Of a stretch of DNA of 18,098 nucleotides, positions 1-7,435 are shown one piece after another. How positions within the stretch are numbered: position 1 is the stretch's first letter; every line of letters starts with the position of its first letter. This stretch comes from Martensiomyces pterosporus (taxonomy: Eukaryota; Kickxellomycota; Kickxellomycetes; Kickxellales; Kickxellaceae), in NCBI GenBank assembly GCA_025201845.1, contig MU604088.1, positions 1 to 18,098 on the forward strand, written 5' to 3'. The notes under the pieces are model-generated. The model was given only the letters and a program-made list of their open reading frames with translations. It ran no database searches and was not told where the DNA came from. Position numbers and translations under genes: made by a program.

Positions 1-393
1 TCCTGTCGTTCCAGCGACATGGTTTCTTGTGCTCCTTAGCCGACCCCGCTATGGGGACTCTTCTAGTTTCTTGACTCTTAGTTAAGTTCATTGGAAAATA
101 CATCGGCTCCATCATCACCTCACTTTGACGCTACATGGGCAAGGGAGGAAGCTGCAAAAGCAAAGATCCGCTTGCTAGTCGGGTGTGCGCCCAGTGCTGC
201 CTCTGCGCCTGCCTCTACCGCAGCCTGTCTATGTATGCTGCGGTAGTTGATGTTCATGTAGGAACACGCATGTCTCCATGCCCATTATAAACAAGCGGGC
301 GAGGCTTTCTCCTTGTTTTCAACCTGCATTTTCCAACAACCTCGTTCTACTCCACCAAACACTTCCTGAATCCTGCACTGTCACCCACTCGAC
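1..393. other. Upstream intergenic region of the F-box-like gene
   Basis: No coding region can be supported in these 393 bases. The right part reads as promoter and 5' leader: a TATA-like TTATAAA at 285-291 lies about 105 bp before the start codon, followed by a pyrimidine-rich stretch (about 306-380) ending in an A/C-rich leader. The left part could be the 3' flank of a gene outside the window. A short open frame ending in TAG at 37-39 is too short to interpret. Confidence 0.5.
285..291 (+). promoter_or_regulatory. TATA-like box of the F-box-like gene
   Basis: TTATAAA lies 103 bp upstream of the ATG at 394, in an otherwise GC-balanced region and followed by a C/T-rich leader. The spacing fits a TATA box with a leader of roughly 70-80 nt. 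This rests only on motif and position. Confidence 0.4.
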
Positions 394-2073
394 ATGTCTG
401 TGTTTTCGTTTTCGTTTATGCCAAGGGCTGTTCTGGAGCGCATACTAGAACACGCAACCGAAAGGAGCCATGCCACTCTCAGCAGCACAGACATCCATCC
501 TGATGGAAAGGAGAGGTCGCTTGCACCTCTCTTGAGTGTTTGCCATCAGTGGCGAGAAGTAGCAGTACCGATTCTGTTCCAGCAAGCCCTTCTTTCAGTG
601 TATAAGCACCACGAATCCATTGCGAAGGATAGACACAGTGTGGGCGACATCACGCGCATCATTGACCTTGGGTACGAGAGACTCGTAAAGGTTATGTTCA
701 TGCGGCTTGGAAAGGACTACGTTATCCTTGAAGCAGCAACCAGTATTTTGGCAGGGCTAAGGGCAAGTGGCACTGCTTTTCCAGCCGTCACCCAGCTGGC
801 TGTAGAATTTGGACGTTTTTGGAGTTGGGATGAGCACGCATCGGCAATTGACGCCAAAACTGGCGAGTTCTGTGACCTTGTGGATGTAATGTTCCCGAAC
901 ATCAAGAAGGCTACTTTCATTTTTCCCATGTACTTAGGCTCACTAGAAGTCGAAGCGATTAGCAAAGTGGTTGCGCGGCTGTCCAGTGGAGCCCAAACTT
1001 TGGCCATCTTTGGCTGGATCGATTACACTTACGAGCCCCAGCCACCTCCTCCAATTACTTGGCTGAAACACATCTCGGTAGACTGCAGGGGTGAACTAGT
1101 CAGCAGTTCTGTGTTTGAGCTTGTGCGCATAAATGCCAGAACCCTGGTATCCGTCAAACTGGCTGGCGTATACACACCTTCATGCATACACCTTGTGCAG
1201 GATTCCGAGGGCAATGCTGTTGTCTATCCACATGTTTGCAGGCTGGAAATTACGACAATGCGCACCGTCCTCAGGGATCCGCCTTCGCCGCTCGGAGCTC
1301 CGTTCCCTGCCCTCGTTCATTTAATGTGCAAGACGCAGTATCCATTCAAAAACGACGTGCTATTCAGGGGAAACAGAGACACGCTCGAGACCATCGACAT
1401 CCACATCACTGAGGAGACAGCGAGTTTGCTAAAGTGCTCTGGTCTGTTTGACCCTGGCAGTCTCCCAAACGTACGCTCGGTTGCATTCACTATTGGCAAG
1501 CCAGTTCCGATATACAGGGGTGAGACTGAGAACCAGGACGAGCTTATAGACATGGTTCTCAAGGCCCCCCAGTCCGTCGAACACCTGAAACTGGAGACCT
1601 ACCATGCTGCATGGAATGGGAGTATCAATCGCTTGGTTCAGCTGAGCAGATTTGCCAGCTGCCTGCGCGTCCTGGATGTTGCGCGCAATTGTTTGACTGT
1701 TGCACAAGTCGCTGAGCTTCTGAAGCTGCTGCCAGCCTTAAACAAGCTGGCATTCGAGATACACACCGATGAGGAGACGCCTGGCCCCTTTGGCGAAAGC
1801 ACAATCGGCGGATTTATCGCAGAACACTCGCCAGCCAGCACCCGTCTGTCTACGCTTCAAGTGCAGTGCGCCTTTTGTCCTGTCTCTGAGGACATCCAGG
1901 AGCAGCTGCTCGTGCTCGCCTGCACCTTGCCTTCGCTGAGACGCATCACCATTGAATATACGGAGCCAAGCTACAACCCATTTGACACCACGTATAAGAT
2001 CACCAAGCCCGAGCTTCTGCCATATCTCGACCATCTCAACTCGTTCTCCTTCATATATAATGACTGCTTTTAG
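394..2073 (+). CDS. F-box-like / leucine-rich domain protein
   Basis: A 559-residue single-exon protein. Residues 9-68 resemble a divergent F-box-like fold: PRAVLERILEHA gives the first helix, and a second block (LAPLLSVCHQWREVAVPILF, residues 43-62) has the usual 'L..VC..WR.va.p.LF' pattern. The rest is irregular and hydrophobic-rich with recurring 'L..L.l' strands (for example near residues 421-460), suggesting degenerate leucine-rich repeats as the substrate-binding part. F-box proteins of this plan usually bridge Skp1 in an SCF ubiquitin ligase to a target; the target cannot be inferred. The start is the first ATG after the promoter and lies just before the F-box. Such proteins are heavily expanded in some early-diverging fungi. 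It converges with the next gene. The F-box assignment is moderate and the leucine-rich part weaker. Confidence 0.75.
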   Translation: MSVFSFSFMPRAVLERILEHATERSHATLSSTDIHPDGKERSLAPLLSVCHQWREVAVPILFQQALLSVYKHHESIAKDRHSVGDITRIIDLGYERLVKVMFMRLGKDYVILEAATSILAGLRASGTAFPAVTQLAVEFGRFWSWDEHASAIDAKTGEFCDLVDVMFPNIKKATFIFPMYLGSLEVEAISKVVARLSSGAQTLAIFGWIDYTYEPQPPPPITWLKHISVDCRGELVSSSVFELVRINARTLVSVKLAGVYTPSCIHLVQDSEGNAVVYPHVCRLEITTMRTVLRDPPSPLGAPFPALVHLMCKTQYPFKNDVLFRGNRDTLETIDIHITEETASLLKCSGLFDPGSLPNVRSVAFTIGKPVPIYRGETENQDELIDMVLKAPQSVEHLKLETYHAAWNGSINRLVQLSRFASCLRVLDVARNCLTVAQVAELLKLLPALNKLAFEIHTDEETPGPFGESTIGGFIAEHSPASTRLSTLQVQCAFCPVSEDIQEQLLVLACTLPSLRRITIEYTEPSYNPFDTTYKITKPELLPYLDHLNSFSFIYNDCF

Positions 2074-2400
2074 AATGGCAGCTTTTGCTGTCTCTCTCCA
2101 AGAAACAAACTCTTTCACAAAACAGTCAGATAGCTGCGTAAAAAAAAGCCACACTGCTTGTGTGTGCTTCATGAAGCACTGCGTTGCGTTAGAAAACGTA
2201 AAAGATGGTCCCGGCACCATGATCTCCCTGGCGAGTGGGCAACCAAACCACGGCACCAACCCACTCCAAGAGCCTGCCAGCTGGGTGGTCTGAGGAATGG
2301 GGCCAACTTATCGGGGGTGTGGAGGTGCTTTCTGCTGCTCAGAGCAGCTATCTGCACTCGCTGGTAGAGCAGTGGGTTCACAGGGACAGCAAGCTTCGGC
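2074..2400. other. Convergent intergenic region (327 bp)
   Basis: This lies between the stop codons of the F-box-like gene (+) and the mitochondrial protein gene (-), so it should hold both 3' untranslated regions and poly(A) sites. An A-rich run (AAAAAAA at 2140-2146) lies 70 bp after the first stop. Short open frames here have no recognisable protein character. No RNA gene or repeat was seen. Confidence 0.5.
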
Positions 2401-3351
2401 TCAATCCACATTTTTGTACTCTGCATCCCTTACCCTGCGGTTGGGCCGCTCTGACTGGGTGTGTGCATAGTCCTTTCCTCCCTCAACCACGTCCAGTTTG
2501 ACCTCCACAACCTCGCCTGATTGGACTCGAGCCAGGGCGCGAACCCAGTCTACGCCCAAGCCGCCATCCTTCTTAACCGACCCAGCGGCCTGAACAAACA
2601 GCGTGGACGCCTGGTTACCGAAGAACACCGGGTATATGGCTTCCATGCTCTCATTTCCATTAACCGATGTGCTCTGGTACTCCATGGCATCGCCCACAGC
2701 CATGTTCCTGGCATCCGGCATGTCCACGAGTCCACGCAACCTCTCGTCATTCTCAAATGCGCAGCGCAGGCTGTCTTCGGCTACCTTCTGCATGGCGCTT
2801 GCGGATTTCTTTGACCGGCCGCTGGCAAACATGTCAAAGACGCCCGACCCTTCAAACATCCTAAACATGTGCGACAGTGGTCCAACAGGGGACGCCTGAG
2901 TGTCTCTAAAGTTGAACTCCTCCCTGTTACCGGTGCTGCGTCCTTGCATCATGCTGTTGATGCTGCGTGCGATCATCCACAGCCTTATCGTCCGGTACGC
3001 CAAGTATCCCAGTCCACCCAGCGCCACGAATCTGAGAACAGGCCATGCGACGACAGCCAGAGCCATGCCACCTGCTGCATAGAGCGCTGGTTTGATCCAT
3101 GGCGCGGGTCCAGGAGCTCGCCGAGTGTTGAATGGGTCGCGTGGATCTGTGAATATCGTGCGTCTAAACACCAGCGATTGCTGCTGAATGCGGGGAGGTA
3201 CTGCGAGCCTCGGCTGTCTGCAAGGCGCGAGCAGTGGCCGTTGTGTGCCTAGTGCGCGCCATGTTGCTTGCTGTGCAAACCTCGCTCGAGAGGAGAGGCA
3301 GCTGCAGGAAGGTGCGAGTGGTTTCCGCGAAAGTTGTCGACAGCGCAGCAT
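2401..3351 (-). CDS. Putative mitochondrial membrane protein of unknown function
   Basis: A 316-residue protein when started at the ATG at 3349-3351. The frame stays open upstream to 3798, but that extension (149 residues) is low-complexity and overlaps the neighbour's promoter. From the chosen start, residues 1-65 are rich in Arg, Ser, Ala and Gln with almost no acid, like a mitochondrial presequence. Residues 86-126 form one long or two closely spaced membrane segments (KPALYAAGGMALAVVAW, then a second hydrophobic run to TIRLWM). The remainder is a soluble domain: helix about 184-200, then a strand-rich region including ATLFVQAAG-like and VVEVKLDVV patterns. A membrane segment followed by an alpha/beta domain recalls Coa1/Tim21-type inner-membrane assembly factors, but I see no diagnostic motif. 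Inferred location: mitochondrial inner membrane. Confidence 0.65.
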   Translation of the reverse strand: MLRCRQLSRKPLAPSCSCLSSRARFAQQATWRALGTQRPLLAPCRQPRLAVPPRIQQQSLVFRRTIFTDPRDPFNTRRAPGPAPWIKPALYAAGGMALAVVAWPVLRFVALGGLGYLAYRTIRLWMIARSINSMMQGRSTGNREEFNFRDTQASPVGPLSHMFRMFEGSGVFDMFASGRSKKSASAMQKVAEDSLRCAFENDERLRGLVDMPDARNMAVGDAMEYQSTSVNGNESMEAIYPVFFGNQASTLFVQAAGSVKKDGGLGVDWVRALARVQSGEVVEVKLDVVEGGKDYAHTQSERPNRRVRDAEYKNVD

Positions 3352-3817
3352 TTTTCGAAAGCGCAATTTTGGGTTGACTGACAGGTGAAGACAAAAGAGC
3401 AAGCAAAAAGGAGCACAGACAAATCCTTGAGGGGCTGATATCACCAAGGGCTTCGCTTTTCCCTCCTCGGCTTGGCAGCTCGCCTCCACTGCGATTCGCC
3501 GAGCTGGAGCGCGCGCTCGAGCCTCCCGCATTGTAGCGGTGTGCATTTGTGTGGGTGATGTCACCGTCGGAGAAGGGGATTGTGAATGGGGGCATGAGAC
3601 CACACAGCGCCAGTGTTTGCCTGCTGCCGCCCGGCCACGAGGCAGGCGCTGTGTGAAGAGCAAGTGGGGAGCGTGCTTGGCGGGGGAGTGCTTGTGCTCA
3701 GCCCTCCCTTTGCTCCTCAGCACCTGGCTGCTACCGCACTTTTTCAACATTTTTCGTATTTCTTCCACTATTCTACTTGTCCACACCAGCAACGCCATTT
3801 CTTAGCCAAACCCACCG
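3352..3817. promoter_or_regulatory. Divergent promoter between the mitochondrial protein and RPEL genes
   Basis: 466 bp separate two start codons that point away from each other, so both promoters must fit here. There is no clear TATA box for either gene. A bZIP-like TGATGTCA lies at 3556-3563, and a T/C-rich initiator-like tract (CTTTTTCAACATTTTTCG) ends about 65 bp before the RPEL ATG. Open frames crossing it in both directions have arginine/proline/cysteine-rich, non-protein-like composition and were not accepted as genes. Confidence 0.45.
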
Positions 3818-4189
3818 ATGGAACACTCCGACCACCACATCTCGCAGGAGACTGCCGACGTCCTCGCCCGCAAGCTCGAGCGGCGCCCCACCCGCGAGGA
3901 ACTGGAGGACCACAACGTGCTCAGACGCACCAACGTGGCACCCGCCCTGCAGGCCAAGCAGGCCGAGCTGGAGCGCAGCCAGCTGGAGGACAAGCTGGAG
4001 CGCAAGCTGGAGAGACGACCCACGAGGGAGGAGCTGGAGGACCACAACGTGCTCAAAAAGTCCTCTGTTGCCCCCGCGCTCCAGGCCAAGCAGGCAGAGC
4101 TGGAGAGAGCCAGGACTGCAGATGAGCTGAATAAGAAGATCCAGGCGCGTCACTCGCCTGACGAGCTCAGGGAGCAGCACATCCTCTGA
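3818..4189 (+). CDS. Small triple-RPEL-repeat protein, predicted G-actin binder
   Basis: A 123-residue, highly charged protein made almost entirely of RPEL motifs. The cores are LERRPTREELEDHNVL at residues 20-35, the same 16 residues again at 64-79, and IQARHSPDELREQHIL at 108-123. The 'R.p..eL...n/hiL' signature is that of RPEL motifs, which bind monomeric actin in animal MRTF and Phactr proteins. The motifs are spaced by exactly 44 residues, and the first two spacers share APALQAKQAELER. No other domain, signal or membrane segment is present, and the protein ends right at the third motif. The likely role is buffering or sensing G-actin in the cytosol or nucleus. The start is the first in-frame ATG. 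It is followed in tandem, 173 bp later, by the TAD1 gene; no functional link is evident. Confidence 0.85.
   Translation: MEHSDHHISQETADVLARKLERRPTREELEDHNVLRRTNVAPALQAKQAELERSQLEDKLERKLERRPTREELEDHNVLKKSSVAPALQAKQAELERARTADELNKKIQARHSPDELREQHIL
3875..4186 (+). repeat. Three in-frame RPEL repeats with 132-bp period
   Basis: The coding repeats begin at 3875, 4007 and 4139, exactly 132 bp (44 codons) apart. Copies one and two are nearly identical in protein over about 34 residues but differ at many third codon positions (for example CGGCGCCCC versus AGACGACCC). They are therefore old and under protein-level selection, not a recent DNA duplication. The third copy has diverged in protein too. Confidence 0.85.
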
Positions 4190-4236
4190 CTAGCCAGCAG
4201 GCACCGTTTCTTTAATTGTTTACTTCTAGCCACTCC

Positions 4237-4243
4237 AATATAT
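4237..4243 (+). promoter_or_regulatory. TATA-like box of the TAD1 gene
   Basis: AATATAT lies 120 bp before the ATG at 4363, within the 173-bp gap after the RPEL stop codon. An A/T-rich TTTAATTGTTTACTT just upstream probably belongs to the 3' end of the RPEL transcript. Position and composition are the only support. Confidence 0.4.
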
Positions 4244-4362
4244 CCTCCCCATAAACTCTGTTACCAATGCTCGTTTCTGGGGCCAGAGGCTCGGGGGTTT
4301 GGTCGGGTGAAAGGGCACCACTGGCGCATCGGCTTCCCTCTCTTTCTCGCATTCCACTCAGT

Positions 4363-5738
4363 ATGGCCGGCGCACCTGCTGCTTCGCCGCTGGCGGACAA
4401 GGTTGCCCAGTGCGTGGTCGACCGGTACACCAAGCTGCCCAAGAGAGGCAAGCCGGCAGCAAAAGGGCAGGGCAAGGAAGAGTGGACAGTTCTCTCGGGC
4501 ATTGTTCTCGAATACCAAGACACCAGCAACAACAGCCGTACTGTGCTCGAATGCGTTGCGCTAGGCACAGGACTCAAGTGCCTAAACACAAAGCAGCTCA
4601 GCGTGTTCGGCGACTCTGTGCACGACAGCCATGCAGAGATAATCGCACGGCGGGCGTTCGTGGTGTATCTCATGGACCAGCTCAAAGAAGCCATGGACGG
4701 GAAAGGAAATGAGGGGTCGTCGTCGATATTCGAACGAAACAGGGACGACGGTAGCCGGTATTGCGTGAAAAAGGAGCTGAATCTGCGGATCCACCTGTAC
4801 ACGTCGCAGTGTCCATGCGGCGATGCCACTGTAGCCGGTATTGCGTGAAAAAGGAGCTGAATCTGCGGATCCACCTGTACACGTCGCAGTGTCCATGCGG
4901 CGATGCCACTGTGGAGTGCCTGCAAACAGCTGACGACATCCAGCATGAGGCAGAGCCAGAGCCGAAGAGGCGTAAGGTGGATGGCGAAGGAGCTGTGGGG
5001 GTAATACGCGGCCACCAGGACTTCTCCAATCTGGGCTCGCTGAGGCTGAAGCCCGGGCGCGCCGACTCCATCCCCACCACGTCCATGTCGTGCAGCGACA
5101 AGATTGCAAGGTGGAACGTGCTGGGGCTCCAAGGCAGCCTCCTCGCACAATACATCGATCCGCTGTACATCTCGAGTATAGTTGTCGGCGAATTGTTCAA
5201 CGAGGCATCGATTGACCGGGCTGTCAATCAGCGAGCCAGTGACGCCGTCAATGGAAAGCTGGCATGCGGCGGATATCGGGCAAATACCTGCAAGGTTCTG
5301 AATACCAGCGTAGAGTTCGACAGAGCGCAAATAGTCATGCAGAAGAAGGCCGCCCCCAAAAACGAGGAGATTATAACTGCCGATGCCTCAGTGTGCTGGT
5401 ACAAGGGGAGCAAGTCGTCCATGGCGCTGGTCAATGGCCGAAGGCAGGGCGCCAAGGCCAAGCGCGGCGAGTGCCAGCCGGAGAAGCTGTGGCCAGAGAT
5501 CTGCAAGGTCGCCCTGTTCAAGCGGTTCGCTACTTGCTTTGCACAGCAGTCCCCAAATCTGCCCCCGGGACAGACATATCGCCAAGCGAAGCAGATGGCG
5601 GTTGAGTACCATAAAGCCAAGGAATGTCTGCTCGAGTCACCGCTGTTTTCCCAGTGGGTTCAGTGCTCGCGCGAGTACGAGTCATTCGATGTGAATGGCA
5701 CCGTCGTGTCGACCGCTGCCAATGGCGACCAAGACTGA
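4363..5738 (+). CDS. TAD1: tRNA-specific adenosine deaminase 1, frame broken by an 80-bp tandem duplication
   Basis: Tad1/ADAT1 deaminates adenosine 37 next to the anticodon of eukaryotic tRNA-Ala to inosine. The deaminase core is clear: DSHAEII (His zinc ligand about residue 90, Glu proton shuttle about 92), then [11 protein letters not shown] (second zinc ligand), then [19 protein letters not shown] (third zinc ligand and the RNA-editing deaminase signature). The chosen start, the ATG at 4363, gives [16 protein letters not shown]; the open frame upstream of it is not protein-like. As written the gene is not one open frame: a perfect 80-bp duplication (4751-4910) shifts the frame between the HAE and PCGDA motifs. 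Removing one copy gives 431 residues; removing a candidate 77-nt intron (4758-4834) gives 432, a normal family length. Identity is secure; whether a functional mRNA is made is open. The gene converges with the TMEM242-like gene, with only 61 bp between stops. Confidence 0.9.
4751..4910 (+). repeat. Perfect 80-bp tandem duplication inside TAD1
   Basis: Bases 4751-4830 and 4831-4910 are identical as read, directly abutting, both starting GTAGCCGGTATTGCG and ending GATGCCACT. The unit carries the PCGDA catalytic motif. Because 80 is not a multiple of three, the duplication moves the downstream reading frame. Both copies read as sensible protein in different frames, so the single-copy state is ancestral. 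Full identity, including third codon positions, means the event is very recent or an assembly artefact. Confidence 0.95.
4758..4834 (+). other. Candidate intron spanning the duplication junction
   Basis: A 77-nt interval begins GTATTG in the first repeat copy and ends CTGTAG just inside the second. Removing it joins AGC CG to C CGG TAT, restores the TAD1 frame and adds one Arg compared with the unduplicated protein. The acceptor CTGTAG matches the acceptor of the well-supported kinesin intron in this window. The donor is imperfect, and the nearest branch-like sequence (CTGAA, about 4780) is some 50 nt upstream, farther than usual. Other frame-restoring pairs also exist, for example 4765-4853. 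This is inference. Confidence 0.35.
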
Positions 5739-5799
5739 ATATGCTAGCCAGCTTTGTTTCTATACATCTATTATATTAGTTTTCAGATGAACTGTGCTT

Positions 5800-6483
5800 T
5801 CACTGCTGTTTGTCCAGGTCAGAGCCCTGTGTCGGGCCAGATCGAGTGTCTACTGCGGGGGACCTGTCGCTGTTAAGCGCTGTGCTCTCATCGCCCTCTG
5901 CTCTTTTCTTTCCAAACCCAAATGCCGCGCGCATCCTTGCTCCTATAGACAGCCTCTGCCCGCCCTCCGCCTCTTCGCTGCCGACCTGGTCGCCTGAATC
6001 CCTGCCAAGCAGGCCCTTGATCCTCTCAAACCTAATCTTCTTCTTGCCTGTGCCTTCGTCCTCCTCAAACACCATCTTGTCGACCTTCTCCAGCGCTTCT
6101 CTATCCTCCTTCTCGCTAACACCCAGCTTCTCCACAAACGTCGTCCCGATCGCCTTCTTAGCCCCGCCCCTCATGTGATCCGAAAACTCGGCCATCGAGT
6201 TGACGCCCCTTGACTTGAGGTAGTAGTTGGCCAGCGCTGTGCCACAGCCGACCAAAGCAAACGCATAGAGCGTGCCCAGGCCGAAGGCGCGCACGACCAG
6301 CCTGGTTTGCCCGCTATCGATAGTCTCGCCGGCTAGCTTGGCTGCTCGGTGTGCTCGCCGGTGGCCCATGGCTACGGCAGCAAGCAGCGCGGTTGTGAAC
6401 CCGACGCCCGCAGTGGCAACAAACATCCTCTTCTCCTTCTGCTGCCGCTCGCGCTCAGCCTTGGCATTCGGTCCTTCGCGCAT
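5800..6483 (-). CDS. TMEM242-like mitochondrial membrane protein
   Basis: A 227-residue protein. The first membrane segment is about residues 21-40 (VATAGVGFTTALLAAVAMG), followed by a short basic loop, then a second segment at about 66-88 within RLVVRAFGLGTLYAFALVG. Next comes GVNSMAEFSDHMR. The pair of helices with 'LalRAlgwGsLYA...G' and 'lGVhSm.eF...m' is the signature of TMEM242 (DUF1358), an inner-membrane protein that in mammals helps ATP synthase c-ring and complex I assembly. Residues from about 114 to the end are an extra hydrophilic, charged tail not found in the short animal protein and are probably disordered. The start is the only sensible ATG, preceded by an A8 tract in the leader. 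Conservation of the animal role in this organism is inferred. Confidence 0.8.
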   Translation of the reverse strand: MREGPNAKAERERQQKEKRMFVATAGVGFTTALLAAVAMGHRRAHRAAKLAGETIDSGQTRLVVRAFGLGTLYAFALVGCGTALANYYLKSRGVNSMAEFSDHMRGGAKKAIGTTFVEKLGVSEKEDREALEKVDKMVFEEDEGTGKKKIRFERIKGLLGRDSGDQVGSEEAEGGQRLSIGARMRAAFGFGKKRAEGDESTALNSDRSPAVDTRSGPTQGSDLDKQQ

Positions 6484-6546
6484 TCCGTCTTTTTTTTGTG
6501 CTAGGCCAATTTATGTGCAGTGGTTGGAAAATGTAAATTGAGGTGC

Positions 6547-6562
6547 CAAGCAAGCAAGCAAG
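6547..6562 (+). repeat. (CAAG)4 microsatellite
   Basis: Four perfect tandem CAAG units lie in the 5' flank of the TMEM242-like gene. Short and probably of no functional weight; a candidate length polymorphism. Confidence 0.8.
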
Positions 6563-6752
6563 CTTCAAGCGGCCGACGATGATGGTAAGAGTGGAGAAAA
6601 GCTGCGAGCGAATCAAGAACCCCCGGTGGAGCCAAGGGAAGCAAGGGGGGAAACGCCAAATATTTGATCAGCGATTGCTTCCGTGCTTGCTTCATTGGCA
6701 CCGAGCAGGCTTCAATGTGTGCAGCTGAGCTCGCCCCGCAGCCACGCATGGT

Positions 6753-6760
6753 TATATAAT
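6753..6760. promoter_or_regulatory. TATA-like element in the divergent region
   Basis: TATATAAT sits about 270 bp upstream of the TMEM242-like start codon and 675 bp before the oxidoreductase start. It is the most AT-rich spot of the interval. It is far from both starts, so assignment to either gene, or to an unseen non-coding transcript, is uncertain. Confidence 0.25.
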
Positions 6761-7435
6761 ATTCCTGGCTTGAAGCTGCTCCAAGCCGCAGCGGATCGGG
6801 AACAGGTCTGCATGCAGCTGTCTGGCGCCCCTGCTGCCTAAGCCTCCTTCCTTCTGGCGTTGCGCCTAGGGCATCTTCCTCTAGGAATTTGGCATGCTGC
6901 TGCTGCGGGTGCTGCCTTGCTTGGGTAGACAGTGCGTGTCGATGGTACCAAACGGACCCGGGGTCAGCGTCAGTTTGAGACACCAGAGAATACCGGGGCT
7001 AGCACAGGAGGCTGCGCAGCTGGCAAGTGCCGGCTTGTGCGGCTCCAGGCAAACAACAGTGGCGCTGCCCAGACTTGGAACCGCATTCCCCTTGGGGGAA
7101 TGTAAAAGCGCTAATCATAGTTCCTCGCCGCTGCATGCCAGCATGGATAGGGCCTCGTGTGTTTGGCAGCCCATGCCGATGTTGAGGCAGCAGCTGGCAA
7201 CAATCGAAGTTGGGCAGCACAGACAGAGTGGGAGTGGAGAGATGTTCAGAGTGCCATTGTTCATTTGGAGCACGTTCTCCCAAGCCCTGCCGCGGTTTCT
7301 TTGTCGACCCTCGCACATGCACGGGTTATGTTTCAACTAGACTGACCCCGACTTGGTCTCCACTCTCCACCGCTTTCCTGCGTTCTTTCAACAAGAAAAC
7401 ACCATCCATCCACCCATTCGGTCGCTGCTCAGCTC

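Larger units (their letters stand above)
6484..7435. other. Divergent intergenic region (952 bp), no gene supported
   Basis: This lies between the starts of the TMEM242-like gene (-) and the FAD oxidoreductase gene (+). It should hold both promoters. It contains a CAAG tetranucleotide run at 6547-6562 and a TATATAAT element at 6753-6760. A C/T-rich leader (about 7357-7420) precedes the oxidoreductase ATG. Frames of 100-160 codons are open on both strands (for example 6501-6983 minus, 6894-7340 plus), but neither shows domain features or protein-like composition. No tRNA-like A/B box pair was found by eye. Confidence 0.45.

Noticed and set aside
3352..3798. N-terminal extension of the mitochondrial protein gene to an upstream ATG
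   Set aside because: The added 149 residues are low-complexity and Cys/Pro/Arg-rich, cover the divergent promoter, and would bury the presequence-like segment that starts at 3351.
4267..4362. Upstream start for TAD1
   Set aside because: The extension does not resemble the family N-terminus, while the ATG at 4363 directly precedes the conserved DKVAQCV region.
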